A stretch of 18,596 nt of DNA from JAYUKV01 sp043764135 (GCA_043764135.1 JAYUKV010000034.1:1-18596), one strand, 5' to 3'. Counted from the stretch's first letter, positions 1 through 6,191 are shown. Program-made: numbers and translations. Notes: generated by a model from the sequence alone, not told the origin.

Positions 1-43
1 GGTAATCAGAGTAGAGATCTAAAGTTGGTTTATCCAAAATCAT
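1..43 (-). CDS. Possible transposase N-terminus, cut by window edge
   Basis: An open frame starts at an ATG at 43-41 and runs off the left edge after 14 codons, reading MILDKPTLDLYSDY. From memory this resembles the start of DDE-type transposases that begin with an LDLYSDYL-like segment, but 14 residues are too few to prove it. No Shine-Dalgarno is visible. The start lies in frame with the small ORF immediately upstream, separated from it by TAA and TAG stops. Inverted repeats or target duplications cannot be assessed because the element would lie outside the window. Confidence 0.35.
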   Translation of the reverse strand, partial: MILDKPTLDLYSDY

Positions 44-49
44 GAACTA

Positions 50-253
50 TTATTGGGAGGTTTTGGTTTGTTGTAAAGTTGGTTGCGAAAGGTGAGTAAT
101 ATAGAGGAAAGTTTGTGCGATCACTCTCGTTGTAAAAGCTATAACAGGAGTTGTCCAGCTTGGCACTGTTGGAAAAACATTTTGATCTAAGATTAGCCAT
201 GTGAGGAAAATAAGTAATAACTGAATCAAAAAACTAATTATCTCAGTCTTCAT
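50..253 (-). CDS. Small hypothetical membrane protein (67 aa)
   Basis: This short ORF has a plausible start. An AGG lies about 8 nt upstream of its ATG. It has a charged MKTE beginning, a strongly hydrophobic segment at about residues 5-22, and a second moderately hydrophobic stretch at about 34-53. The layout fits a small one- or two-pass membrane peptide. It ends 6 nt before the possible transposase start on the same strand, so it could be a leader peptide, an upstream host gene, or a fragment of a decayed gene. I recognise no family. It could equally be a chance ORF, since hydrophobic translations are common in AT-rich DNA. Confidence 0.3.
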   Translation of the reverse strand: MKTEIISFLIQLLLIFLTWLILDQNVFPTVPSWTTPVIAFTTRVIAQTFLYITHLSQPTLQQTKTSQ

Positions 254-518
254 TTTGTTGACCTAATGATTATATTGGAACTGAATTGCTCCAATAAGTA
301 CTTTAAACCATGAAATTTGGTTGTGGTCAAAAACTTAAAAATTTATTTTTTATTTTTTATTTGGAGAGGTCTGCTGATTAATTAATAATTGTCCCTTATT
401 CTAGATTGCTTATTTTTGTCTTACTTATGGGATACTATTATATTAATGTCCCTAGTTCTGATAAACTTAATAATATTTAAATTATATAATATTCATAATG
501 TTATAAGGGTATAAAATA

Positions 519-541
519 ACCGTAACAATTTTGTTATGGTG
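519..541. repeat. Inverted repeat / hairpin
   Basis: ACCGTAACA and TGTTATGGT can pair over 9 bp (one G-U) around a 4-nt ATTT loop. On the minus strand the stem is followed by TATTTTATA, so it could act as a weak terminator for minus-strand transcription. No clean U tract follows on the plus strand. Confidence 0.35.
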
Positions 542-1029
542 GTTGCTATTTTTAATGAAACTTAAAAAATATCAACGATAAAAGCAATAGTAATATTAAC
601 TAAATAGATCTTTCTAATTAAACCTTTTTATATTTTCAATAGATTCTATGATAATTCTAATAGAAACCAATCCAAAGAAAAAGAAATTAAATATTCTCAA
701 ATTCTGATTTAAAGGTTCAAATAAGTAAGTGAAATTAAGTAATATATATATATAGAACTAAAACTGTTAATATAATTAAGATGTAATAAGGTTTTTTTGC
801 AATGTATTTGTTAAATAATTTTACAAATCTCTCTCTCTATGTATAATTTCAAAAACAACAAAAAGTGCTGTTATAGTGTCAAACATAATTTATCTATAAT
901 ATAATTGTTTAAAATTATCAACTATTGTTTTGTAAATTGATGATTTTTGATTGATCTTCAATCAGAAATATCACTCATTATCTGCCTAAAAATTCACAAA
1001 TTTAATTTTGCTTTGTTTAGGGGGAGTGA

Positions 1030-1164
1030 TTATTTATTAACCTCCTCAAATCTTAATTGTATATTATATTTTAACCTACCACAGCCACAACTTACTAGCG
1101 ACTTTAGCCCTGTGAATTCTTCTGTCATTTCTTGTAAAGCATATTGACAATTGTACAATAATTC
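1030..1164 (-). pseudogene. Possible decayed coding fragment
   Basis: A 44-codon open stretch on the minus strand contains ALQEMTEEFTGLKSLVSCG and ends at TAA (1032-1030). It lacks an upstream ATG with a ribosome-binding site; a TTG start is possible. The composition looks protein-like, and part of it (TGLKSL) recurs as TGLNSL in a second minus-strand open stretch near 1350-1440. This suggests two remnants of one gene family. The family is not recognised and chance is not excluded. Confidence 0.25.
1096..1114. repeat. Direct repeat, copy 1
   Basis: About 19-20 bp reading CTAGCGACTTTAGCCCTGTG recurs at 1399-1420 as CTAGTGAATTTAGCCCTGTG. The last 12 bases, TTTAGCCCTGTG, are identical. It lies inside the possible minus-strand remnant. 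Confidence 0.45.
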
Positions 1165-1398
1165 TTAATTGTAAGCTCATAACATGAGAAGTGATAACCA
1201 AGTAATTATCTAATACAATTAGTGTGAAAACTCCATGACTAGTAGTTATATTAATTTATTAGATAGGGTTGGAATTGACCTAATATAGGAAGACCTTAGT
1301 TATCAGACCAAATACTCTTATGGAGTACAGTTAAGTCCAAAATTTTAGAAGCATTGCAAAATACGATAATTTTTAGGCCGGTAAGTAGGAATAATAAG

Positions 1399-1420
1399 CG
1401 CTAGTGAATTTAGCCCTGTG
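1399..1420. repeat. Direct repeat, copy 2
   Basis: This is the second copy of the CTAGYGA..TTTAGCCCTGTG repeat, about 306 bp from the first. It lies about 80 bp upstream of the first gene of the convergent pair. The surrounding minus-strand frame reads TGLNSL where copy 1 reads TGLKSL. Confidence 0.45.
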
Positions 1421-1496
1421 TATATTTCACTGAAAGTGATCCGTTTTATTCGAAAAATAAGGAGAATGTTAGTAAAGTTGAATTACCATTTATAGT

Positions 1497-1982
1497 ATGA
1501 TTGAAAATAACAAAGCAAAAGATATATTAGACACAGTTAAAACAGAAAATAATAAATTAATTGAATTAGCATATGATAAGTATTTAGATGAACTAAATGT
1601 TAATTGCTTGTATATTTTCGAAAGTTCGAAAGAAATGTATGGCAAAGACTGGAAAGATAAAATTGATAGTATTTTACTCGATCAAATATCTGATAGTTTA
1701 AAAAGTTTAGATGAAAATAACCCTTTAAAATATGATAAAATAGTTTGTTACAAACTATTTTTATGCTCCTATCTTAATCCATTTTGGGAGTTTAAATACC
1801 CAAATCTGTACAAATATTTTTCATACAAACTTAAGCAAGACAATACCCTTACAATTGATATTTTTATAGGTAAGTTAATAACCTTATTCAATACTAATAA
1901 TGACGCAATATATTATTTTATTCATAGTTTAGTTAATAATAAATATGGCAACACTACAATAGAAAAGATAATGAAAAAATAG
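1497..1982 (+). CDS. Hypothetical protein, family A copy 1 (161 aa)
   Basis: The family is not recognised. The protein is acidic and lysine-rich, without signal peptide or membrane segment, so it is probably a cytosolic and largely helical protein. A paralogue lies at 5053-5541. The two share a core at about residues 103-127, with CYKL, then CS, then FWEF followed by Y and LY, and a second block, IDxFIGKL, near 140-147. The N-termini differ. In both places the gene faces a minus-strand gene of family B across a bidirectional terminator, so the pair is a unit. The ATG at 1497 is the only ATG in frame with the conserved core; it lacks a spaced Shine-Dalgarno (the nearest GGAG is about 30 nt away). 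A role as immunity protein or antitoxin to family B is speculation based only on pairing. Confidence 0.75.
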   Translation: MIENNKAKDILDTVKTENNKLIELAYDKYLDELNVNCLYIFESSKEMYGKDWKDKIDSILLDQISDSLKSLDENNPLKYDKIVCYKLFLCSYLNPFWEFKYPNLYKYFSYKLKQDNTLTIDIFIGKLITLFNTNNDAIYYFIHSLVNNKYGNTTIEKIMKK

Positions 1983-2012
1983 ACCACTTATTAAGTGGTT
2001 TCGTGTTTTTTT
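1983..2012. terminator. Bidirectional Rho-independent terminator (pair 1)
   Basis: The stem is ACCACTT (1983-1989) with AAGTGGT (1993-1999). On the plus strand a T7 run follows at 2006-2012. Read on the minus strand the same stem is followed by CTATTTTTTC. It can therefore end both the plus-strand family A gene and the minus-strand family B gene that converge here. Confidence 0.75.
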
Positions 2013-2361
2013 ACCAACCGAAGAAATCTCTTACGGCATCTCCAATTTTTTCTGAAATATATTTATCTTCTGGGCCAGAACTACCCTCTTTTTTTACACT
2101 CGCACCGCCTGGGTTGTAATGAATATGATTGTTACCATATTCAGTTCTACTAGTGCCACTTTTACCCATAAGCATATGATCGCCCTTTTCATTTGTACGA
2201 AAAGTAGTATGCTCATGATCACTATAATCATTCCAAGGTCCAGCTTTATCTCGAGAAGTGCGAGAAGATGTGCCGTCTCCAATTCCAACAGTCTCGCCAG
2301 TGATAGCACTGGTAGAACCTTCGTAATGAGAATTGAATTCATCACCAGACAAATGTGTCAT
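2011..2361 (-). CDS. Hypothetical protein, family B copy 1 (116 aa)
   Basis: The family is not recognised. This small hydrophilic protein is rich in Gly, Ser, Thr and charged residues and has no signal peptide or membrane segment. It is paralogous to the minus-strand gene at 5573-5911 over its whole length. The N-terminal block, LSGDE(F/L)N then EGSTSAITGET (about residues 4-24), is nearly identical. The centre shares a (N/D)HIH(Y/F) motif, and the C-terminus ends in a short amphipathic aromatic segment (DAVRDFFGW here). The ATG at 2361 has a GAGG about 9 nt upstream. A promoter lies at 2417-2445. The strongly conserved head with a looser body recalls effector proteins that share a targeting segment, but nothing proves export or toxicity. 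Its convergent neighbour of family A accompanies both copies. Confidence 0.75.
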   Translation of the reverse strand: MTHLSGDEFNSHYEGSTSAITGETVGIGDGTSSRTSRDKAGPWNDYSDHEHTTFRTNEKGDHMLMGKSGTSRTEYGNNHIHYNPGGASVKKEGSSGPEDKYISEKIGDAVRDFFGW

Positions 2362-2416
2362 TTGATTTTACCTCAAAAAAAGTAGTTAACTGAAAAATAA
2401 ATCCGTAACCCTTTAT

Positions 2417-2445
2417 TAATTAACAAACGGTATATCTTTTGTCAA
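2417..2445 (-). promoter_or_regulatory. Promoter of family B copy 1
   Basis: Reading on the minus strand there is TTGACA (2445-2440), a 17-bp spacer and TAATTA (2422-2417). This predicts a leader of about 50 nt before the ATG at 2361. The spacer ends in ACCGTTTGT, immediately next to the -10 box. The same 9-mer occurs in the divergent promoter at 2578-2606. Confidence 0.6.
2423..2431 (-). promoter_or_regulatory. Candidate operator half, ACCGTTTGT
   Basis: The 9-mer ACCGTTTGT on the minus strand forms a perfect inverted repeat with 2591-2599 on the plus strand. Both copies lie in promoter spacers at almost the same distance from their TTGACA box (8 and 7 nt). This is expected of a shared operator for divergent promoters, perhaps bound by the adjacent winged-helix protein. 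Confidence 0.45.
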
Positions 2446-2525
2446 GATTAAAAGATTTGCCAGATTTTCTAATAATAGTTGAAAATTATTTAATTTTCCC
2501 TTGAGTAGGTTTGATCTCGACAGAT

Positions 2526-2547
2526 CTTAGTTATGTTAAGTACTAAG
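2526..2547. repeat. Inverted repeat in the divergent intergenic region
   Basis: CTTAGT (2526-2531) and ACTAAG (2542-2547) form a 6-bp inverted repeat with a 10-nt spacer, midway between the two divergent promoters. A smaller GATCT/AGATC repeat lies just upstream, near 2513-2526. Either could be a regulator site or a transcript hairpin. There is no further support. Confidence 0.3.
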
Positions 2548-2577
2548 GATTTATGATTATAAAACTAAGTTACTTAT

Positions 2578-2606
2578 TTGACAAATAACCACCGTTTGTC
2601 CATAAG
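2578..2606 (+). promoter_or_regulatory. Promoter candidate of the winged-helix gene
   Basis: TTGACA at 2578-2583 is a perfect -35 box. The -10 region (CATAAG or TAAGAT, 2601-2608) is weak, which would suit a regulated or activated promoter. The spacer carries ACCGTTTGT at 2591-2599, matching the minus-strand promoter of the family B gene. Confidence 0.45.
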
Positions 2607-2704
2607 ATATTTATCAATGTGTAAATATTGATTTAAGGCTGATTACTGATCCCTTGCGGATAATATTCAATCTTGAATCAACATAACTATTGAGCCTCAT
2701 CATT

Positions 2705-3889
2705 ATGACCGGTCTACAAATCAACCATAACGAGAAGCTCCATTACAACATTGGTCATTATTGTCCCCTTGTCAATCCCATCTCCAATCTTGGGGTTAAT
2801 AAGAGTTCAAATGCAAATAAGAATAACTCTAAGAAGAAATCTCGATGTGCAGATAATATCATATCTGGCGGTCTAACTAACTTCGGTATAGACTATGACT
2901 ATTATGTTGAGAATCTATATGAATATATAGAGAATATTATTCTTGCTAAATTTGCAGGTAATGACGGTGTTGTTAATGTTAATCTTTTCGGACGAAAACA
3001 GTATGTAAAAATTTCAAATGCTGTCTTCGAACTCAAACTCAAGCCAAAGGTCCTAGAATTCTATTGTATCCTTGCCTATATAACCTATAGCGATACTCAA
3101 GCCAAGTTATCTATAAGATCACTTGCAAAACAATACGAATTACTAACCCACAAATCTATAGATAAAGACACAGTCCATAGATATTTAACAACTCTTATAT
3201 CAAAAGGGTTAGTTGTTCGTAACTCTGTGCACCGTAATTATCTAAGCGTTGGATATAATATAGAATTGATAATCAAGAGTGATCTACAAAATATTATCAA
3301 TACTAGAAAGAATAACTTTTATCTAGAACCAAACAATAAATGGACCCCATACTATATTGGTATGGCAGGAACAGGTGGTAAATCTGTTTTAGAGTTATTG
3401 ATAGGATCTGTAACATATACAACTCACAATATAAAACACTTAGCAAGTAAATTATCAACTTCTCCTACAACAATATATAAACACCTTAAACAATTAATCT
3501 CAGAACAAGTAATACTTAGGACAAAAAAACTAATCAATTCAACCAAATTTCAAATCAACTTTACACCACTCTACAAATACAGATATCATAACACATTAAG
3601 AGAAGCATATACAGAATTTAACGAAAGACTAAGACTTTCAAAAAATGAATATAAATATCATCTTGCCGTTCTTAAAAATCGTAAAGTAAGCATAGCCCCA
3701 TCAAGAAAATGGTTCGTTGGTAAAATAGGTTACTATATGAACAAATACAAAATAAAACTTAATAAGACTCTTTTAAACTTTTCTATCTCTGATGTAATAT
3801 TACAGATAGAAAAACTAGAAGATGCAATAGGTGAAGGTTTGAATGCCAAGATTATTGTAAGTGCATTAACGAAATATTATCAGAGATAA
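2705..3889 (+). CDS. Protein with two predicted winged-helix domains
   Basis: This is probably a DNA-binding protein of about 394 residues. After a polar, lysine/asparagine-rich head there are two helix-turn-helix-like segments. The first, at about residues 116-173, resembles HTH_36 (IRSLAKQYELL, then a recognition-like helix DTVHRYLTTLISKGLV). The second, at about 227-277, has IKHLASKLSTSPTTIYKHLK. Tandem winged helices occur in transcription regulators and also in plasmid or phage replication initiators. The sequence does not decide between them. It starts divergently from family B copy 1, with a shared 9-bp motif in both promoters that could be its binding site. I chose the ATG at 2705; an in-frame TTG at 2690 would add 5 residues, and neither has a clear Shine-Dalgarno. 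Its 5' third uses more C-ending codons than its neighbours, a possible sign of transfer. Confidence 0.7.
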   Translation: MTGLQINHNEKLHYNIGHYCPLVNPISNLGVNKSSNANKNNSKKKSRCADNIISGGLTNFGIDYDYYVENLYEYIENIILAKFAGNDGVVNVNLFGRKQYVKISNAVFELKLKPKVLEFYCILAYITYSDTQAKLSIRSLAKQYELLTHKSIDKDTVHRYLTTLISKGLVVRNSVHRNYLSVGYNIELIIKSDLQNIINTRKNNFYLEPNNKWTPYYIGMAGTGGKSVLELLIGSVTYTTHNIKHLASKLSTSPTTIYKHLKQLISEQVILRTKKLINSTKFQINFTPLYKYRYHNTLREAYTEFNERLRLSKNEYKYHLAVLKNRKVSIAPSRKWFVGKIGYYMNKYKIKLNKTLLNFSISDVILQIEKLEDAIGEGLNAKIIVSALTKYYQR

Positions 3890-3906
3890 GATATATTATT
3901 TTACAC

Positions 3907-3935
3907 TTGTAGTTAGTTTAAAAAAACAATATACT
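3907..3935 (+). promoter_or_regulatory. Promoter of msrBA, leaderless arrangement
   Basis: TTGTAG (3907-3912), a 17-bp spacer and TATACT (3930-3935) lie just before the gene. Only six bases separate the -10 box from the ATG at 3942, so transcription would start at or next to the A of the start codon. No Shine-Dalgarno is present, which fits a leaderless mRNA. Confidence 0.5.
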
Positions 3936-3941
3936 ATCACC

Positions 3942-4880
3942 ATGAATCAAGAAATACCAAAAAAAATAAACCAAGATATAACTGATCTTCAAGAAAAAGT
4001 TATGTTTCACAAGGCAACTGAAAGAGCATTTAGTGGGGAGTATGACGATTTTTATGTTCCTGGAGATTTTACCTGTAGAAATTGTGGTATAAAATTATAC
4101 TCAAGCAAAGCCAAGTTTGATGCGGGTTGTGGTTGGCCGGCTTTTGACGATTGTTATGATGATGCTATTAAGTATGATACTGATAGTGATGGTAGAAGAA
4201 CAGAGATATTGTGTAATAATTGTGGGATTCATCTTGGTCATTTTTTTGAAGGTGAGCGATTGACTGAGAATAATGCAAGGCATTGTGTAAATTCTGCCTC
4301 TATTAAATTTGTTCCTGAAACAGTTGAGAAAGAATCTACGATCCAAGAAGCTCTTGATAATAAACTCGATGATAGTAAGGTTGCTAGTGCTGTTGTTGGG
4401 TGTGGTTGTTTTTGGGGTGTTGAGTATTATTATAAAAAATTAAAAGGAGTTGTATCAACATCTGTAGGTTATGCAGGTGGAAATACAGATAATCCTAGTT
4501 ATAGAGAAGTGTGTGAAGGTGATACTGGTCATTATGAAGTGATTAAGGTTGAATACAATCCAAAGGTAATCAGTTATGAAAACATTATCAAATATTTCTT
4601 TGAGATACATGATTATTCGCAAGTAAATGGTCAAGGTAATGATATCGGTCAACAATATCAGTCAGTTATATTTACTAACACAGAATCAGAAAAAGCAATT
4701 GTACAAAAACTAATCGATGAACTTATTGAATTCGGCCACGAAGGTAAAACAAATAAAGGCTTTGTAGCAACTCATGTATTCGGTCCTGCTATTTTTTGGG
4801 AAGCTGAAATATACCATCAAGATTATTATGGTAAGAATGGAGAGGAGCCTTATTGTCATATTCATACTAAAATCTGGTAA
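3942..4880 (+). CDS. msrBA: Fused peptide-methionine sulfoxide reductase MsrB-MsrA
   Basis: This bifunctional enzyme repairs oxidised methionine: the MsrB half reduces the R-sulfoxide and the MsrA half the S-sulfoxide. MsrB (about residues 15-125) keeps both zinc CxxC pairs (C45/C48, C91/C94), GCGWPAF, HLGHFF and the catalytic C115 in RHCVNSAS. MsrA (about 148-312) has the catalytic C156 in GCFWG, then GYAGG, GHYEV, and QGNDIGQQY. A late Cys in PYCHIH may serve as recycling cysteine. The 312 residues are normal for a two-domain fusion. There is no signal peptide, so it is cytosolic. The last 27 codons and the following DNA are copied at 6000-6112, 1.2 kb downstream, flanking a second family A/B pair. 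An 8-G tract follows the stop codon directly. Confidence 0.95.
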   Translation: MNQEIPKKINQDITDLQEKVMFHKATERAFSGEYDDFYVPGDFTCRNCGIKLYSSKAKFDAGCGWPAFDDCYDDAIKYDTDSDGRRTEILCNNCGIHLGHFFEGERLTENNARHCVNSASIKFVPETVEKESTIQEALDNKLDDSKVASAVVGCGCFWGVEYYYKKLKGVVSTSVGYAGGNTDNPSYREVCEGDTGHYEVIKVEYNPKVISYENIIKYFFEIHDYSQVNGQGNDIGQQYQSVIFTNTESEKAIVQKLIDELIEFGHEGKTNKGFVATHVFGPAIFWEAEIYHQDYYGKNGEEPYCHIHTKIW

Positions 4881-4914
4881 GGGGGGGGTCGGGTCTTAGT
4901 GAATTATTGTTTAT
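4791..4914. repeat. Direct repeat, msrA 3' end plus flank, copy 1
   Basis: The last codons of msrBA and about 30 bp after its stop are repeated at 6000-6112. From 4821 and 6021, offset by exactly 1200 bp, the copies agree over 60 bp up to the stop with 2 mismatches. After it they share GGTCGGGT(C/A)TTAGTRAATTAT with small indels. The two copies bracket the second family A/B gene pair. Confidence 0.85.
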
Positions 4915-4944
4915 TACCATACTATGTAAAAGATGAATATACTT

Positions 4945-4974
4945 TTGATAATAAAGTATTGTATGAATTATAAT
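4945..4974 (+). promoter_or_regulatory. Promoter of family A copy 2
   Basis: TTGATA (4945-4950), an 18-bp spacer and a consensus TATAAT (4969-4974) predict a leader of about 70 nt before the ATG at 5053. The leader has a small CTGTT/AACAG hairpin and an AAGGAT about 18 nt before the start, which is too far for a standard ribosome-binding site. Confidence 0.55.
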
Positions 4975-5052
4975 TAAAAATATGTTACTGTTAGAACAGA
5001 AAAACAAATCAAAATAATAAAGATTAAAAAAGGATTTCTTTAAAGTAAATTT

Positions 5053-5541
5053 ATGAAAGAAAATAAAATGTGGAATAGTACAAATTTAGATGATAATCAA
5101 TACTTGATTTATTGTGGTATTCAACTAGTCTCCACCCTAGATCAATTTAATACATCTTGGAGGGGTTTGCACATCTTAGATTGGGGAGATTTTAAAAGTA
5201 TGAAACCTGGCAATGCAATTAGAATATTAAGTTTGATAATAAATAAAACAGTTGAGGAGCTTATTGATAAAAATAAAAATCATCTTGCTGAGCCAATAAA
5301 TGTTAAAACAAATAGTAATATATTAAGTAAACAAGATTGTTATAAATTGTACGTATGTTCAAATTTGCATTATCCTTTTTGGGAGTTCAGTTACGAAGGA
5401 TTGTATATATTTTATATAGAGTGTTACAATAATACGCAAAATTACAATATAGATTTATTTATAGGAAAGCTTAGATATTTATTTGATAATATTAGCGAAG
5501 AAGACTTAAAAAAACTTGAAAAATTTGTAAATACAATATAA
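5053..5541 (+). CDS. Hypothetical protein, family A copy 2 (162 aa)
   Basis: This paralogue of the protein at 1497-1982 belongs to an unrecognised family. The shared core, at about residues 96-120, is CYKL(Y/F)xCSxL, then PFWEF, Y and LY; IDLFIGKL follows near 136-143. The first 90 residues have diverged strongly, with several tryptophans here and none aligned in the other copy. This would fit a variable partner-specific half and a conserved scaffold. No signal peptide or membrane span is visible. It faces family B copy 2 across a bidirectional terminator, as in the first locus, and has its own promoter at 4945-4974. It lies between the two copies of the msrA 3' end, so it was duplicated with, or inserted next to, msrBA. 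Confidence 0.75.
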   Translation: MKENKMWNSTNLDDNQYLIYCGIQLVSTLDQFNTSWRGLHILDWGDFKSMKPGNAIRILSLIINKTVEELIDKNKNHLAEPINVKTNSNILSKQDCYKLYVCSNLHYPFWEFSYEGLYIFYIECYNNTQNYNIDLFIGKLRYLFDNISEEDLKKLEKFVNTI

Positions 5542-5545
5542 AAAT

Positions 5546-5572
5546 AGATGCATAATGTGCGTCTTTGTTTGT
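5546..5572. terminator. Bidirectional Rho-independent terminator (pair 2)
   Basis: The stem is AGATGCA (5546-5552) with TGCGTCT (5558-5564), including one G-U pair. TTGTTTGTTT follows on the plus strand. Read on the minus strand the stem is followed by ATTTTTATAT. The placement between converging genes is the same as in pair 1, though the sequence is unrelated. Confidence 0.65.
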
Positions 5573-5911
5573 TTAGAGACCTAAGAAATTTTTAAATCCT
5601 TCAAATAATGCACCGGCTGGATCGAAGGAACTTGCTTTCTCACCATACTTGTTACCGTCAGAAGCAGTTTGTTCCTTAGTTACACTGCAACCACGGGTTC
5701 CATCTTCATTAGTGTAAAAGTGAATATGATCGTTTGAACGGCCATTTGAACTATCAGATTTAGACATGTATTCATTCCCGTCACCTTTGTCACGAAACCA
5801 TGTATCACCAGTTTTATGATACTTAGTATCTGAAGAGTATGTTTCACCAGTAATTGCACTGGTTGAACCTTCCAGACGTTCGTTCAATTCGTCGCCAGAT
5901 AAATTAGCCAT
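5573..5911 (-). CDS. Hypothetical protein, family B copy 2 (112 aa)
   Basis: This paralogue of the protein at 2011-2361 is also of unknown family and is small and polar. It keeps LSGDELN then EGSTSAITGET near the N-terminus, NDHIHFY in the middle, and an amphipathic C-terminus (ALFEGFKNFLGL). I chose the ATG at 5911. It has GGAG about 9 nt upstream, and MANLSGDEL then aligns with MTHLSGDEF of copy 1. An in-frame ATG five codons earlier would put the GGAG inside the gene. A promoter lies at 5952-5979. The two B proteins agree best in the first 20 residues, weaken in the middle, and retain the HIH motif, which suggests that both the head and the histidines matter. Function is unknown. Confidence 0.75.
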   Translation of the reverse strand: MANLSGDELNERLEGSTSAITGETYSSDTKYHKTGDTWFRDKGDGNEYMSKSDSSNGRSNDHIHFYTNEDGTRGCSVTKEQTASDGNKYGEKASSFDPAGALFEGFKNFLGL

Positions 5912-5951
5912 TTTTGAAGTCTCCAAAATGTAACGTTATGTTACTTATTCA

Positions 5952-5979
5952 TAATTATTCTTTACTCCTAATTTGTCAG
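5952..5979 (-). promoter_or_regulatory. Promoter of family B copy 2
   Basis: On the minus strand CTGACA (5979-5974), a 16-bp spacer and TAATTA (5957-5952) mirror the copy 1 promoter, which has the same TAATTA -10 box. The ACCGTTTGT motif is absent here. A TAACGTTA palindrome lies in the leader (5931-5938) and could bind a different regulator. Confidence 0.5.
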
Positions 5980-5999
5980 TTTAAGTTTACTTTATACAT

Positions 6000-6080
6000 A
6001 TTTTTTGGAAGTACATTAATGATTATTATGGTAAGAATGGAGAAGAGCCATATTGTCATATTCATACTAAAATCTGGTAA
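6000..6080 (+). pseudogene. Remnant of msrA 3' end (27 codons)
   Basis: The frame IFWKYINDYYGKNGEEPYCH to the stop TAA at 6078-6080 copies the msrBA C-terminus at 4791-4880. A 9-bp in-frame deletion and a few changes distinguish it. It has no start or catalytic residue and is a gene fragment. Its reading frame is still open, so the duplication is either fairly recent or preserved by element structure. It directly follows the promoter of family B copy 2. Confidence 0.85.
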
Positions 6081-6112
6081 AGAGGTCGGGTATTAGTAAA
6101 TTATAATTTATT
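6000..6112. repeat. Direct repeat, msrA 3' end plus flank, copy 2
   Basis: This is the second copy of the 4791-4914 repeat. It includes the DNA after the stop codon (AGGTCGGGTATTAGTAAATTAT), so the duplicated block extended beyond the gene. The 8-G tract of copy 1 is AGAGG here. Confidence 0.85.
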
Positions 6113-6162
6113 CAACATCTCCTTTATTACTAACTAAGTATATAGTGATTAGAATAAAGTTA

Positions 6163-6191
6163 TTGACATTAAGATAAATTAATTATATAAA
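6163..6191 (+). promoter_or_regulatory. Promoter with near-consensus boxes
   Basis: TTGACA (6163-6168), a 17-bp spacer and TATAAA (6186-6191) predict transcription from about 6198. The resulting leader of about 50 nt includes GGAG at 6237-6240, which supports the GTG start at 6248. Confidence 0.75.

Larger units (their letters stand above)
254..1496. other. Long AT-rich stretch without a convincing intact gene
   Basis: About 1.24 kb holds no recognisable intact gene or RNA. It contains a TA-dinucleotide run near 742-754, a short CT run near 829-838, a hairpin at 519-541, a short direct repeat (1096-1114 and 1399-1420), and small minus-strand open stretches that read like protein but lack good starts. 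The plus-strand 66-codon ORF at 947-1147 is antisense to one of these stretches and looks spurious. The overall picture is of decayed accessory DNA next to a possible insertion sequence. Confidence 0.5.

Noticed and set aside
742..760. TA-dinucleotide run as a repeat array or CRISPR
   Set aside because: It is a short simple-sequence run in AT-rich DNA with no spacers or larger repeat unit.
947..1147. 66-codon plus-strand ORF as a gene
   Set aside because: No ribosome-binding site, odd composition, and antisense to a more protein-like minus-strand stretch.
2094..2385. Overlapping ORFs on both strands within family B copy 1
   Set aside because: They are out-of-frame shadows; only the 2011-2361 frame is conserved with its paralogue.
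4881..4888. 8-G tract as a phase-variation switch
   Set aside because: It lies after the msrBA stop and not in a promoter spacer, so length change would not alter a protein. It could be a sequencing-sensitive homopolymer.
1981..5572. Classical toxin-antitoxin operon for A and B
   Set aside because: The genes converge on opposite strands with separate promoters and a terminator between them, unlike co-transcribed toxin-antitoxin pairs, so only an open two-part hypothesis is kept.
5914..6096. 60-codon plus-strand ORF across the msrA remnant
   Set aside because: It reads the remnant in a different frame from msrA, so it is a by-product of the duplication.
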